64,000 nt of DNA from Longimonas halophila (GTDB lineage: Bacteria; Bacteroidota; Rhodothermia; Rhodothermales; Salinibacteraceae), in assembly GCF_002554705.1 (NCBI RefSeq), contig NZ_PDEP01000012.1, positions 1-64,000 of the forward strand, given 5' to 3'. The position numbers and the translations under genes are program-made. Under the pieces are notes generated by a model. It saw only the letters and a list, made by a program, of their open reading frames with translations, searched no databases and was not told the DNA's origin. Shown piece by piece: positions 17,921-28,433 of the stretch (position 1 is its first letter; each line of letters opens with the position of its first letter).

Positions 17921-18757
17921 ATGGACGTATCGGCACTTCTTGGCTTCCTCGAATCCCTTTCGCCGGTCGCACAAGCCCTGGTGGCGGGCCTGCTTACCTG
18001 GGTCGCCACCGCAGTAGGCGCGGCCTTTGTCTTCTCTGCCCGAACCGTCAACCGCCGCTTTCTGGACACGATGCTTGGCTTTGCTGCTGGCGTGATGATT
18101 GCAGCCAGCATCTGGTCGCTCATTGAGCCGTCCATTCGAATGGCCGAGGCGCAGGATATGATTGTCTGGCTCCCTGCAGCCGTGGGAGTGCTGCTTGGCG
18201 GTGGCGTGCTGCGACTGGCCGATGCCCTCATTCCGCACCTGCACAGCGGCGCACCGCTTAGCGAGGCCGAGGGACCGAGCACGTCGTGGCAGCGCGTTAC
18301 GCTGCTGGTGGTGGCTATCACGCTGCATAACATCCCCGAGGGGTTGGCTATTGGGGTGGCGTTCGGAGCCGCTGCTACTGACAGTGGCATCGCTGTTGGC
18401 GCCACCGTGGCCGGGGCCGTGGCGCTCACCATTGGTATCTGCCTGCAGAATCTGCCCGAGGGCATGGCCGTGAGCCTCCCCATTCGCGGCGAAGGCTACT
18501 CGCGCCTCCGCAGCTTTGGCTACGGACAGCTCTCGGGACTGGTGTATCCCTTTGCTACGGTAGCTGGAGCCACCACGACCCTGCTGATCCGTCCGCTGCT
18601 GCCGTACGCGCTGGCGTTTGCCGCCGGGGCCATGCTGTACGTCGTCATCGAAGAGCTCATCCCCGAATCCCACCGCCACGGCCACGCCGATCCTGCCACC
18701 ATGGGCGCCCTCGTCGGGTTTACCGTTATGATGGTGCTCGACGTAGCGCTGGGCTAA
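17921..18757 (+). CDS. ZIP-family divalent metal transporter
   Basis: A 278-residue inner-membrane protein with about eight helices. The metal-path helices carry the paired motifs VAITLHNIPEGLAIG and IGICLQNLPEGMAVSLP, and YVVIEELIPESHRHGHAD, all typical of GufA-type ZIP importers for zinc, iron or manganese. A His-containing loop (LIPHLHSG) lies between helices. The ATG at 17921 is the start that makes the first helix the N-terminus; an earlier ATG (17879) would overlap the tRNA terminator. aroB starts about 42 bases downstream. Confidence 0.88.
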   Translation: MDVSALLGFLESLSPVAQALVAGLLTWVATAVGAAFVFSARTVNRRFLDTMLGFAAGVMIAASIWSLIEPSIRMAEAQDMIVWLPAAVGVLLGGGVLRLADALIPHLHSGAPLSEAEGPSTSWQRVTLLVVAITLHNIPEGLAIGVAFGAAATDSGIAVGATVAGAVALTIGICLQNLPEGMAVSLPIRGEGYSRLRSFGYGQLSGLVYPFATVAGATTTLLIRPLLPYALAFAAGAMLYVVIEELIPESHRHGHADPATMGALVGFTVMMVLDVALG

Positions 18758-18798
18758 CCATCGCCCGCTTTCTGCTTTGCTCCTATCTGTTGCCCGAT

Positions 18799-19908
18799 AT
18801 GCCCGCTTCTCGCCTCCGCCCTGACGCACTCTCGGTAGATACCGACATCCGCACGTACCCCATTCGGTTTGTGCACCTGGCCGACGTGTCTGCGCATCTC
18901 AATGACCTGGGACTGCACGGCCCGCGCGTGGTGGTGATTACGGACGAGAACGTGGCGGCGCACTACCGCACGCCGCTTGTGCATGCGTTTGAGGCGGCAG
19001 GGTGGACACCCCATGTGGTGGTGGTGCCTCCCGGCGAATCGAGCAAATCGCTCGACCGGCTGTCAACGCTCTACGACACGCTGCTGCCGCTGGGCCTGGA
19101 ACGCTCTACCCCCGTATGTACGCTGGGCGGCGGCGTGGTGGGCGATCTGGGTGGGTTCGCAGCGGCTACGCTGCTACGCGGTGTGCCGCTGGTGCACCTA
19201 CCCACCTCGCTCCTGGCGCAGGTCGACAGCTCCATTGGGGGCAAAACCGGCATCAACCACACCGTCGGCAAAAATCTGATCGGCAGCTTCTACCAGCCGC
19301 ACGCGGTGCTGGTCGACCCAGAAACGCTACTCACGCTCCCCGCCCGCGAGTGGGTTAACGGCATGGCCGAAGCCGTAAAGCACGGGTTCATTGCCGACCC
19401 CGAACTCATTGACTACACCGAGCGGCATCTCGTGGATATACTGGGCCACCACGACCTGGAGGCTACGGTGCCTGCCGTGCGCGCAGCCATGCACATTAAG
19501 GCGCAGGTGGTGGCCGATGACGAACGCGAAGCCGGCAAGCGCGCATGGCTCAACTTCGGACACACCTTTGCCCACGCCATTGAGCACGTAGCAGGCTACG
19601 GCACCGTTGCTCATGGTGAAGCCGTAGCGCTGGGCATGCGGGCTGCGCTGTACCTCTCGCACCGCCGCGCCCCCGCTGCACTCGACCACGACCGCCTCGA
19701 CGCACTCCTCGCTCAGCTTCCTACCCCCGACGTGTCCGGCCTCGCGTTCGAGGCGCTGTGGGACGCCATGCGTCACGACAAAAAGACGAAAGACGGCACC
19801 ATCCGGTTCGTGCTGCTGCATGCAGTGGGCGACCCGTTTGTGGCTGACGACTGCACGCGGGCATCGGTGCAGCGGGCCTGGGATTTTGTGCAACAATCGA
19901 CGGCGTAA
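18799..19908 (+). CDS. aroB: 3-dehydroquinate synthase
   Basis: Second step of the shikimate pathway, cyclising DAHP with NAD and a divalent metal. It shows LGGGVVGDLGGFAAA (NAD loop), PTSLLAQVDSSIGGKTGIN, GMAEAVKHGFI, and the metal ligand histidines in LNFGHTFAHAIEH and AHGEAVALGM. Length (369 residues) fits. A TTG nine bases upstream is open in frame, but the ATG at 18799 is more likely. tamB begins 79 bases after the stop. Confidence 0.94.
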   Translation: MPASRLRPDALSVDTDIRTYPIRFVHLADVSAHLNDLGLHGPRVVVITDENVAAHYRTPLVHAFEAAGWTPHVVVVPPGESSKSLDRLSTLYDTLLPLGLERSTPVCTLGGGVVGDLGGFAAATLLRGVPLVHLPTSLLAQVDSSIGGKTGINHTVGKNLIGSFYQPHAVLVDPETLLTLPAREWVNGMAEAVKHGFIADPELIDYTERHLVDILGHHDLEATVPAVRAAMHIKAQVVADDEREAGKRAWLNFGHTFAHAIEHVAGYGTVAHGEAVALGMRAALYLSHRRAPAALDHDRLDALLAQLPTPDVSGLAFEALWDAMRHDKKTKDGTIRFVLLHAVGDPFVADDCTRASVQRAWDFVQQSTA

Positions 19909-19987
19909 CGCCCTCCCCCTGAATCCAAACGACACGCTCGTCGTGTATGTGGCACATGCACTGTTTGCCCTGGCGCCTATTTAGCTT

Positions 19988-22900
19988 GTGAGCCGCTCGT
20001 CGTCTTCCTGGTTTGGCCGTACCGCCACTGGCCTGCTCACCATGCTTTTGCTGGGCCTGGTGCTCTTCTTTGGCCTGACGCGAACCGAGGTGGGGCGCAA
20101 CGGCCTGCGCATCCAGCTCGAACAGCAGTTCAATGCCCAGTTCGAAGGCTCGCTACACATCGGCACGCTCGACGGCAACCTCGTCAATACGTTGTTTGCG
20201 CGGGATGTGCAGGTGCGCGGCCCGAACGGACAGGTGGTTGTTCAGGCGGATTCGTTGGTGCTGCGCCCTACCTGGCAGGCCCTGCTGAACCAAACGCTTA
20301 CGCTCCGCTCCGTAGATGTGCACACCGTGCACATGGTCGCTGAGCAGACCGACGCCGGGGTGCCGCTCGCACAGGCCTTTGCGCGCACCAGCCGCACCAG
20401 CACCGAGCGTCCGCCACTCAACCTCTCCATTCCGCACTTCCGCCTGCACGACGCCCACCTCACCACACGCCACGACGGCCCGCCGCCCCCCGCAATTGCC
20501 AACGGATGGGTTGCAGACCTGCTAAACGCAACGCTGGAGCTGCCCGAAGCCGATGTGCAGGTGCAGTGGAGCCCCGCCGGGCGGTATGTCGATGTAGAGC
20601 TTCGTCGCCTCCAGCATCCGGCCTCAGACGTGATGGTCGAGGCCCTTACCGGACGCCTCGAACACACCGACGGCGGCTGGCAGTTGCAACCCGTGTCGAT
20701 CACAACCCCGAACTCGTCGGTAGAGGTCGAGGGCACGTGGTCGGGCACGCAGAGCGTAGACGCGCCGTTTACGCTGTCGGTACAGGCCGATCCGCTTGAT
20801 CTGGCGGAATGGGGGCGCCTGTTTCCGCGTCTGCCCAACCGTCGCTCGGCTACGATCGAGGCCCGGGTGCGGGGCCCGCTCAATGAACTCGTGGTCGAGA
20901 CCCTCCGCCTCCAACAGAGCGCGTCGACCCTCTCGGTCGAAGGCACGGCTGTGGGCTTCCCCAACGACATTGATGTGGAAGGAGCTGTGCACCTCGACAA
21001 CCTGACGCGTAGCATAGCTGCGTCTTGGACGCCGAACGCGCTGCCTGTTGCGCTGGAGGGCGCCCTTCCGCTCTCCGGGGAAGTGTACGGACGCGGCCAA
21101 GTGCGCGCCACCGCCCGAACCGAGCGGCTGTCAGACTGGCGCCCGGCCTCTGCCGAAGGCATCGTTGAAGCTACGGCCACGTCGGCAGCCGGGCGTGCCC
21201 AGGCAGCAACCGACCTGGAATGGGCCACCGGCGAGCCCCTTGTCTATGCCGGCACGCTGAGCACCGAACAGCTGTCGGTCGATGCGCTGCTTCCCCAATC
21301 AAACCGGGCGCGTACCGAGATTACAGGCCGCGCCGCGGTCGAAGGCACCGGCACCGCCCCGCAGACCGCTACTGCCGAAGCCACGCTACAGCTTGCGCCC
21401 TCGGTGGTGGTCGGGGGCGCTGTTGACGGAATGCAGAGCCGCATCACGCTATCCGAAGGCGTCGTGTCGGGAACGACCACACTTACCCAAGCTGTAAATC
21501 AGGAGCTTCAGGCGACCTGGAGTCTGGGCGGCATCGTATCCGAATCCCCCATGCTGGACGTTTCCCTCCGGGCCCAGGCCTTCGATGTTAGCGCCTGGGG
21601 CGGCCCCTGGCAGCGTACGCGGCTGAGCGGAACAGCAGAAGCCCAGGCGCAGCTTAGCCAGGCATCCATTCGGGCCGGTGCAATGCAGATTGCAGTGGAT
21701 TCATCGTCGGTTACGCCGCAGCGGGAGGCCGAAGAGGAGGCCGCACCGCGTGCCATTCCTCCACACACACTTTCTGCCGAACTGGTGCCGCCCTCGTCGG
21801 CAGAGCAGCAGGAAGCGCAGCTCGTCATAGCAGGCGACGTGCTTTCTGGAACGGCCAAAGGCCGTGGGTGGACGGCCCCCCGGCTGCAACTGCTCCCCGC
21901 CTGGGCCCAGGCCGTTGCACGTACCATAGCATACGAACACGCCGCCGATGGAACCGCGACGGCTACGTTTCCCGCTGCGCTGCGTAGTGCTGAAGCACTG
22001 CCCGCCTCCCTGCTCTCCGAGCAACGTGAACGCCCCACCTGGCAGGCGCCCTCACGCACGGAGGGCCCGTTCACCTTCGAGAGCGAAGTCGAACTGCGTC
22101 GGCCTGAAGTGCTTCAGGCCTGGCTCCCCAACGCACCGCGTACCGCCGACAGCTTGGTGCTGCATACCGATGTGTATGCGGCGTCCGACTCCATGAACGC
22201 CACCGTGCGCCTTACCGCAGCCCATGTGCAATGGCAGGCTGCGGAAGCCCGCACGCTCGACCTACAGGGCAGCGTAGGTGCCGATGCAGAACACACCCTA
22301 CCCGAGCGCCTGCGCCTTTCCGTGCAGGCCGATGCCCAGCAGTTTGAAGCGCCGGGCGCCTCGCTCTTCGAGCCTACGCTTCACCTCTCCTATGCCCAGC
22401 GACGCGGCACGCTCTCTTTTGCCACCGCGCGCCGCAACGAAACCGGACCGATCGAAGTGGAAGCCGATCTGCGTGCCTTCGACCTGCGTAACGAACTCAT
22501 TATTAAGCATATCGGAGCAACAGCAGGCCCCTACAAGTGGCGCATGCTCCAACCCAGCACCTGGCAGCTGTACGCAACGCGCGTTACAGCGACCCCGCTC
22601 CGGCTCACCAGCACTGCATCGTTGCCCGACCGGGACGAGGTGGAGCAATCGATTGTTATTGACGGCGGTTTTTCGCCCGATTCTGACGATGCGATTAACG
22701 TGCAGCTGCGCAACGTGCAACTGTTTCCGCTGTCGCAGTTGGCAGGCTGGTCGCAGCCGCTGGGGGGCGAGGTCAACGGCGCCTTTGAATTGCGCGGTAC
22801 CTGGGCGCGCCCCATCGGCACAGGCGATATCAAGGTCAACGAACTCTCGTTCGACCGGCGCCTGCTGGGCAACCTCTCGGCAACCACCCGCTACGTAGCC

Positions 22901-24793
22901 GGGGCGCCCGACATGGAGCTTGGGCTATCGCTTGCACCAACGCCCGATGTCGACGACCCGAAAGAGGCTACACAAGCGCTTGTGCCCGGTGGACTCCAGC
23001 ATGTAGAGGCCAACCAGTTAGATATGGAGGGCCGCGTGCGTATCACCGAGCAAGCGCCTGACTGGGACGAGGACCAGTGGATTGACCTGGCGCTCGACAT
23101 CGGACGCGCCGACCTCTTCTTCTTCGACTTCATCTTTGCTGATGTCTTAAGCGATATCGAAGGTGCTACGCAGGGTCAGGCTACCATCACCGGCCAGTGG
23201 AGCCGCCCCGTATTTAACGCCGACCTGACAGTAGACGGTGGCTTCTCTATCCCTCGCTTTGGCCTGTCGTACACGCTGAACGGCCCTGTACAAGTTGACC
23301 GCAAAGGCATCCACCTGCAGAACGCCCAACTTGCCGATACCGACGACGGCGCTGCAGAAATTGGCGGAAGCGTCCTCTTCAACGACTATCAGTTCTTCTC
23401 CTTTGACCTGGAAAGCCGAGTTGATAATCTCACGATTATGGATGTGCCACGGGCCAATGACCTACCGTTTTACGGCTTTGTTCGCGCGTCTGGGCCGGTG
23501 CGACTGGAAGGGCCGCTGTCGAACACAAGACTCGTCTCCGAAGACGCTCGCACCTCCGAGGATACCGAGATCTTCATCCCCGTCGTCGAGGATGCCGGAG
23601 GCCCGTCCAGCGGATTCCTCATTTATGCCGATTCGACCAGTCAGATGCTGGATTGGGGGGAGCTTACGCGCCGCGCCAACATTTTCGCCGATCGTCCTGC
23701 CGGAGAGACCTCGTTTCTGGATGGTATGGAGATTGACCTGAACATTGAGGCCACGCAGGGCGGGCGCCTGCATATCGTGTTTGATGCTCTCGTCGGAGAT
23801 GTCATTACCACCGAAGCCACCGGACGCGTGCAGTTGCAGCGTAATGACGGGGAGTTTCTGATCTTTGGCTCGCTGGATGTAGTTGGCGGCACGTACCTGT
23901 TCACGGCGGGCGAGGTCTTCGTGCGACGCTTCGCGATTAACGAGGGGACTCTTTCGTGGGATGGTGACCCCATCAACGCCGAACTCGACATCGACGCGGC
24001 GTTCCGAACGCGAGCCTCGCCAGCGGGGCTGCCCGGCTTTTCGGAGCGCAGCGCACGCATTCCGGTCGTCATTGATCTCGACATCACCGGGCGCGTGGAA
24101 ACGCCCGAGGTTGCGCTTTCGCTTTCGCTCGACCGCGACCAGCGGGATCAGCGCGTAGGCTCGCAAACGTTCGATGCGCTGCTCAATCAGGAGGCACAGA
24201 TGACCGAGTTTGCCACCAGCGTACTGCTGACGAATACCTTCTTGCTCACCACAGAAACACTTGGGGGAGCCAGCACGGGTCCGAGTGAATCGGGGCGCCT
24301 GGCAAATACCGGTAGCCAACTGGCGTTTAACAGCGTGTCGCAGCTTGTATCCAGCCAGCTTAACCGCTACCTGAGCGCGGCTCTGCCCAATGTCGACTTC
24401 AATGTGGGGGTGCAGGGCGAAACGACCGATGACCTTGATATTATTTATGGGGTGGCCTTACGCCTTTTGGATGAACGGCTAATCATTCGCGGCGAAGGAG
24501 TGTATACTGGTAATGACGAGTTCCGCGCCCAGCAATCGGGCCCCCAGGGCGAGTTTGCCGTGGAAGTGCGCCTGAGCAATCAGGTGTCGATGGAGGTGTT
24601 TTACCGCCGCGCTGGCGATTCCCTCACGCAGGGCCAAACGCTGACCAGCACAACCGGTGTGGGGCTGTTCTATCAGACCCAGTTTAGCACCTGGAGCTCG
24701 CTCTGGCATCGCGTAACGGGACGGAGCCCTGCCGAGAATACGGAGTCCGGCACCGCGGCCCCACCCGACGAGGAGGACGCCGACACGCCATAA
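19988..24793 (+). CDS. tamB: TamB-like translocation/assembly protein (DUF490)
   Basis: A 1601-residue inner-membrane-anchored periplasmic protein. One N-terminal membrane helix (TGLLTMLLLGLVLFFGL, about residues 13-29) is followed by a very long region of repeated short beta strands that would form a lipid-carrying groove. The C-terminal DUF490 region (about 1130-1560) shows GGFSIPRFGLSYTLNG, LQRNDGEFLIFGSLDV and AVEVRLSNQVSMEVFYR. The start is a GTG. No partner tamA-like barrel gene is present in the window. In related bacteria such proteins help move lipids or assemble outer-membrane proteins. Confidence 0.87.
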   Translation: MSRSSSSWFGRTATGLLTMLLLGLVLFFGLTRTEVGRNGLRIQLEQQFNAQFEGSLHIGTLDGNLVNTLFARDVQVRGPNGQVVVQADSLVLRPTWQALLNQTLTLRSVDVHTVHMVAEQTDAGVPLAQAFARTSRTSTERPPLNLSIPHFRLHDAHLTTRHDGPPPPAIANGWVADLLNATLELPEADVQVQWSPAGRYVDVELRRLQHPASDVMVEALTGRLEHTDGGWQLQPVSITTPNSSVEVEGTWSGTQSVDAPFTLSVQADPLDLAEWGRLFPRLPNRRSATIEARVRGPLNELVVETLRLQQSASTLSVEGTAVGFPNDIDVEGAVHLDNLTRSIAASWTPNALPVALEGALPLSGEVYGRGQVRATARTERLSDWRPASAEGIVEATATSAAGRAQAATDLEWATGEPLVYAGTLSTEQLSVDALLPQSNRARTEITGRAAVEGTGTAPQTATAEATLQLAPSVVVGGAVDGMQSRITLSEGVVSGTTTLTQAVNQELQATWSLGGIVSESPMLDVSLRAQAFDVSAWGGPWQRTRLSGTAEAQAQLSQASIRAGAMQIAVDSSSVTPQREAEEEAAPRAIPPHTLSAELVPPSSAEQQEAQLVIAGDVLSGTAKGRGWTAPRLQLLPAWAQAVARTIAYEHAADGTATATFPAALRSAEALPASLLSEQRERPTWQAPSRTEGPFTFESEVELRRPEVLQAWLPNAPRTADSLVLHTDVYAASDSMNATVRLTAAHVQWQAAEARTLDLQGSVGADAEHTLPERLRLSVQADAQQFEAPGASLFEPTLHLSYAQRRGTLSFATARRNETGPIEVEADLRAFDLRNELIIKHIGATAGPYKWRMLQPSTWQLYATRVTATPLRLTSTASLPDRDEVEQSIVIDGGFSPDSDDAINVQLRNVQLFPLSQLAGWSQPLGGEVNGAFELRGTWARPIGTGDIKVNELSFDRRLLGNLSATTRYVAGAPDMELGLSLAPTPDVDDPKEATQALVPGGLQHVEANQLDMEGRVRITEQAPDWDEDQWIDLALDIGRADLFFFDFIFADVLSDIEGATQGQATITGQWSRPVFNADLTVDGGFSIPRFGLSYTLNGPVQVDRKGIHLQNAQLADTDDGAAEIGGSVLFNDYQFFSFDLESRVDNLTIMDVPRANDLPFYGFVRASGPVRLEGPLSNTRLVSEDARTSEDTEIFIPVVEDAGGPSSGFLIYADSTSQMLDWGELTRRANIFADRPAGETSFLDGMEIDLNIEATQGGRLHIVFDALVGDVITTEATGRVQLQRNDGEFLIFGSLDVVGGTYLFTAGEVFVRRFAINEGTLSWDGDPINAELDIDAAFRTRASPAGLPGFSERSARIPVVIDLDITGRVETPEVALSLSLDRDQRDQRVGSQTFDALLNQEAQMTEFATSVLLTNTFLLTTETLGGASTGPSESGRLANTGSQLAFNSVSQLVSSQLNRYLSAALPNVDFNVGVQGETTDDLDIIYGVALRLLDERLIIRGEGVYTGNDEFRAQQSGPQGEFAVEVRLSNQVSMEVFYRRAGDSLTQGQTLTSTTGVGLFYQTQFSTWSSLWHRVTGRSPAENTESGTAAPPDEEDADTP

Positions 24794-24882
24794 CGGCTCA
24801 TAATGGCGCCTCTGCTTTGTCTGTTGTTTTCTTTTTCCTTAGAACGTTAACTCTGTTGTCTACTTCTGTTTCCCCTTCCCCG

Positions 24883-26976
24883 ATGCGACAGGCGATCCTG
24901 TCGTTTCTGAAGGACCATCCCGACCGATCGTTTCGCGACCACGAAATCGCCCAAGAGCTGGAGCTCGACGATAACCAGCGCTTCCTGCAGTTCGGGCGCA
25001 CCCTCGAACGCCTCGTTGAGGCCGAACTCATCGAGCGCGACGGCGAAAAGTTCGCCCACAAGGCCATTGAACGCGGCACCATAGGCGTGCTCAGCGCCCA
25101 TCCGCGGGGCTTCGGCTTTGTGACCGATGTGGAAACCGACGAGGAGTACTTCATCCGCGAGCCGCACATGGGCACGGCCCTGCACGGCGACCTGGTGCGC
25201 GTGGCCGTAGGCGCCCAGAAAAGCCCCGACAAAAAGCGCGAGTGCGAAGTGCTTGAGGTCGAAGAGCGCCGCCGCACCCGCGTCGTGGGCACATTTCGTC
25301 CACAGGGCTCGCACGCTATCGTGCAACCCGACGACAACCGCATCCTGCAAGACGTCATCGTGGCGAAAGACGCCTACAACGGGGCCAAGAGCGGCAACAA
25401 GGTGGTCGTGTCGATCGACCGGTTTACCGACCGCCGTGCCTCCCCCGAAGGCCGCATCTTGAACGTGCTGGGCGATGCCGATGACCCCAACGTGCAGGTC
25501 CTCTCGCTGGCGATGAGCATGGACGTGCGCACTGACTTTCCGGAGCCGGTACAGCGCGAGGCCGACGCCATTCGCGCCTCCATCCCACAGTCTGAGATTG
25601 AGCGCCGCCATGACCTGCGCGATGCATTCATCTTCACCATTGACCCCGACGACGCCAAGGACTTCGACGATGCCTTGCATATCCGCAAGACGGGCAACGG
25701 AACGTGGGAGGTCGGCGTGCACATTGCGGACGTGAGCCACTACGTAAAGCCCGATACGGCCATCGAGGAGGAGGCCATGGAGCGCGCCACGAGCGTCTAC
25801 CTGGTAGACCGCACCGTGCCGATGCTGCCCGAGAAGCTGTCCAACGAGCTGTGCTCGCTGCGTCCGCACGAAGACACGCTCGCGTTCTCTTGTATTATGG
25901 AGATCGACAAGCAGGGCGAGCTGGTCGACTACTCGTTCGAGGAGACCGTCATTCACTCGAAGCGCCGCCTTACGTACGACGAGGCGCAGGCGTTTATCAA
26001 CGGCGATAATCCAGATGATGAGGCCGCCCTGCCGGTGAAGCGCGCGCACTCCATCTCCAGCATGCTTACCAAGAACCGGATGGACGGCGGCGGCATCGAC
26101 TTTGGCACCGACGAGGTGAAGGTCGTTCTCGACGACGACGGCCACCCGGTCGATATTGTGGTGAAGGAGCGCATGCCCGCGAACCGCCTGGTCGAGGAGT
26201 TCATGCTGCTCGCGAACCGCACCGCCGCGCGCCACGTGGCCGATTCCGACGATCCGAAACCCTTCATCTACCGCGTGCACGACAGCCCGGATGCCGAGCG
26301 CATCCAGAAGCTCTCCAACTACGTGGAGGTCTTCGGCCACGAACTCCCCCTCACCGACGGCAATGCTACGCCAGCCGACCTGGGCGCGCTCATTGACGCG
26401 ATCAAAGATCAGCCCGAAGAGATTGTCATTACCCGTGCAGCGCTACGGGCGATGTCGAAAGCGGTGTATACGACCAAGAACATTGGTCACTACGGACTGA
26501 ACTTTCCGTACTACACGCACTTCACCAGCCCCATCCGGCGCTACCCTGACCTGATGGTGCATCGCCTCTTGAAGCGCTACCTGAGCGGCGGCGACGCAGC
26601 CGACCAGGAGTTCTTGGAGGAGCGCTGCGAATACTGCTCCGAAAAGGAGCGCGATGCCGAGAGCGCCGAACGCGAGTCGGTCAAGCTGAAGCAGGTTGAG
26701 TACGCGCAAGCCCACATCGGGGATGAGTTTAAGGGCGTTGTGAGCGGCGTCACGAAGTTCGGCGTGTTCGTCGAGCTGAACGACCTGCTCGTGGAGGGCC
26801 TGGCGCACGTACGCGACATGGACGACGACTACTACGTCTACGACGAAGAGACGTACACCATGCGCGGCAAGAATAAGGGCACCACCTACCGCCCCGGCGA
26901 TACGGTGAACGTGCGCATTGTGAGCGCGAACATCGACAAGCGCGAGATCGACCTGTGGCTCCTGAACGATAACTAA
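24883..26976 (+). CDS. rnr: ribonuclease R
   Basis: A 3'-to-5' exoribonuclease of 697 residues that degrades structured RNA. The order is an N-terminal winged-helix-like segment (RQAILSFLKDHPDRSFRDHEIAQ), cold-shock domains, the RNB catalytic core with the metal-binding aspartates in IDPDDAKDFDDALHI, GVHIADVSHYV, HFTSPIRRYPDLMVHRLL, and a final S1 domain (KGVVSGVTKFGVFVEL). The start at 24883 trims 22 upstream residues that are not family-like. Confidence 0.94.
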   Translation: MRQAILSFLKDHPDRSFRDHEIAQELELDDNQRFLQFGRTLERLVEAELIERDGEKFAHKAIERGTIGVLSAHPRGFGFVTDVETDEEYFIREPHMGTALHGDLVRVAVGAQKSPDKKRECEVLEVEERRRTRVVGTFRPQGSHAIVQPDDNRILQDVIVAKDAYNGAKSGNKVVVSIDRFTDRRASPEGRILNVLGDADDPNVQVLSLAMSMDVRTDFPEPVQREADAIRASIPQSEIERRHDLRDAFIFTIDPDDAKDFDDALHIRKTGNGTWEVGVHIADVSHYVKPDTAIEEEAMERATSVYLVDRTVPMLPEKLSNELCSLRPHEDTLAFSCIMEIDKQGELVDYSFEETVIHSKRRLTYDEAQAFINGDNPDDEAALPVKRAHSISSMLTKNRMDGGGIDFGTDEVKVVLDDDGHPVDIVVKERMPANRLVEEFMLLANRTAARHVADSDDPKPFIYRVHDSPDAERIQKLSNYVEVFGHELPLTDGNATPADLGALIDAIKDQPEEIVITRAALRAMSKAVYTTKNIGHYGLNFPYYTHFTSPIRRYPDLMVHRLLKRYLSGGDAADQEFLEERCEYCSEKERDAESAERESVKLKQVEYAQAHIGDEFKGVVSGVTKFGVFVELNDLLVEGLAHVRDMDDDYYVYDEETYTMRGKNKGTTYRPGDTVNVRIVSANIDKREIDLWLLNDN

Positions 26977-27017
26977 ATGCTACAGCACACGCCTTGCCAC
27001 AGAGCCAACCGGCTTTA

Positions 27018-27178
27018 GAGCCTGTTTGGGTTTTGGTTTGACGGCGAGAGCGAGCGCCGCTGAGGCGAAAATTGAACTACGATGGAGGTTCGTAGCCGGG
27101 GCTACGGGCAGACATCGGAGGCAATTTGCAGCCCAGCGCCGCCGCTCGGAGCCCAAAATAAGAAATCAAAGCAGGCTC
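27018..27178 (+). mobile_element. MITE-like element, family C, copy 1
   Basis: 161 bp, starting GAGCCTGTTTGGG and ending CAAAGCAGGCTC as imperfect inverted repeats, flanked on both sides by TTA (27015-27017, 27179-27181), which looks like a target duplication. It shares length and most sequence with the copy at 28601-28761. The tips and TNA-type target resemble IS5-group elements, but no transposase is present. Confidence 0.75.
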
Positions 27179-27209
27179 TTAGGGCCGCACGGTGTTATGC
27201 AATGCGAAA

Positions 27210-27243
27210 CGGGCTGCGCATCCCTCTTGGGGATACGCAGCCC
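27210..27243. terminator. bidirectional terminator hairpin
   Basis: CGGGCTGCG pairs with CGCAGCCCG, extended by an inner ATCCC/GGGAT-type stem. It lies between the convergent rnr and vWA lipoprotein genes, with a short T-rich run (CTCGTTTTGG) on the plus side. Confidence 0.65.
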
Positions 27244-27305
27244 GCTCGTTTTGGTAGAAGAGATGCCAGCACATGAGGCACGGCCCCATGTGCAAGAGGT
27301 GTCAG

Positions 27306-28433
27306 TTATCGCAGAATGAAGGCCCCTGTGGTGTTGGCCTCTGGCACACCGAAGAGGAAATCGCCCTCCACGGTCTCTCCGCCCGAGGTCACACGGAGCG
27401 TTCCCTCCAGGCGCTGTATGCCTTGCTCACGCACCTGCTCCAGCCCCGATTCCACCTGTACGTTAAAGGCCAACGACCCCTGCGACGTGCCCTGTGCCAT
27501 TCCGGCAAACGCCCCTGCAAAGGCCGCCTCCAGGTCCTCATCAGGCACGCCAATGTAGGTGCCCTGCGTGCATTCAGAGATGCGGCGCATCTGCTCCACC
27601 GCAGCGCTCTGCGCTACGTCTGATACGTCCGACGCCGGGCCAAAGCCAATGCCATAGATCGGCGACTCCGCGTCGTTGGCAGCCTGGCAGACCTCATCGC
27701 GGGTTACGATGCCGCCATTCGGAATCCCGTCGCCCAGCAAGACGATCGCTTTTTCGTAGTTGCTGTTCGGACGCTCGGTTTCTGAGTACGCAATCAATTC
27801 CTCAAGCGACTCCCACATCGGCGTTCCCCCCGAAGAGCGAGCCTGGTCAGCAGCCTCGCGCAGCAGATCAGTGTCGCTGGTAAAGCCTTGATAGAGCGAG
27901 GTAAAGTCGAAGTCGGGATCGGTGTTGAAGCCGGGAAACTCAAATACAGCCGACTCGAATGAGACGCCGCTCGCTTCGAGCTCGTCGAAGAAAGCTTCCG
28001 TAGCATCCACACGGCTCCGATCGGGGTCGTTGCCCGACATGCTGCCGCTGCCGTCCAGATTCACCGGCACCGCCAGGTCGTTCCCCGATGGACGCCGCAC
28101 GCGATCTACGCTCACGCTTGCCACCAAATCGATGCTCTGTTCCAGCTCGGAAGCGGTATTGCCTTCGCCCCCTGCCGGACGCAAGTCGACTTCGGCGTCG
28201 ATGTTTTCATCCAAGATCGCGCTCCCACCCGCATCCAACGGTGTGGCAGATAGTCCAAACTCCCCAGTCGTTAGAAAGTCGCTGTCAACTTGGGTGCCAA
28301 TGACGATGACCTCATCAGCAGCGGGCTCCTCGTCGTCTGATCCGAACAGGTCGCATCCGGCCAGCACCGTGGTAAGAAGGAACGAGCCCAGAATCCAATA
28401 TGCGAGACGTGGTGTCGTTCTATGAGTAAACAT
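27306..28433 (-). CDS. von Willebrand factor A domain lipoprotein
   Basis: A 375-residue predicted lipoprotein. The signal ends in LLTTVLAGC with the lipidated Cys at 27. A vWA domain starts near residue 118; its metal-binding MIDAS motif is complete as DGSGS (Asp127, Ser129, Ser131), with the later Thr/Asp region AIVLLGDGIPNG. It probably binds a protein ligand through the metal site. The acidic linker (GSDDEEPAADE) after the Cys is usual for surface lipoproteins. It is bracketed by two direct copies of a 161-bp mobile element. The function is unknown. Confidence 0.83.
   Translation of the reverse strand: MFTHRTTPRLAYWILGSFLLTTVLAGCDLFGSDDEEPAADEVIVIGTQVDSDFLTTGEFGLSATPLDAGGSAILDENIDAEVDLRPAGGEGNTASELEQSIDLVASVSVDRVRRPSGNDLAVPVNLDGSGSMSGNDPDRSRVDATEAFFDELEASGVSFESAVFEFPGFNTDPDFDFTSLYQGFTSDTDLLREAADQARSSGGTPMWESLEELIAYSETERPNSNYEKAIVLLGDGIPNGGIVTRDEVCQAANDAESPIYGIGFGPASDVSDVAQSAAVEQMRRISECTQGTYIGVPDEDLEAAFAGAFAGMAQGTSQGSLAFNVQVESGLEQVREQGIQRLEGTLRVTSGGETVEGDFLFGVPEANTTGAFILR

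Larger units (their letters stand above)
26977..27305. other. intergenic stretch with family C element and terminator
   Basis: No gene is visible. It holds the 161-bp mobile element at 27018-27178 and a long hairpin at 27210-27243, between the convergent ends of rnr and the vWA lipoprotein gene. Confidence 0.6.

Noticed and set aside
24847-26340. Long antisense open frame inside rnr (497 codons)
   Set aside because: It lies entirely opposite the conserved RNase R gene; high GC creates such shadows and it has no family-like motifs.
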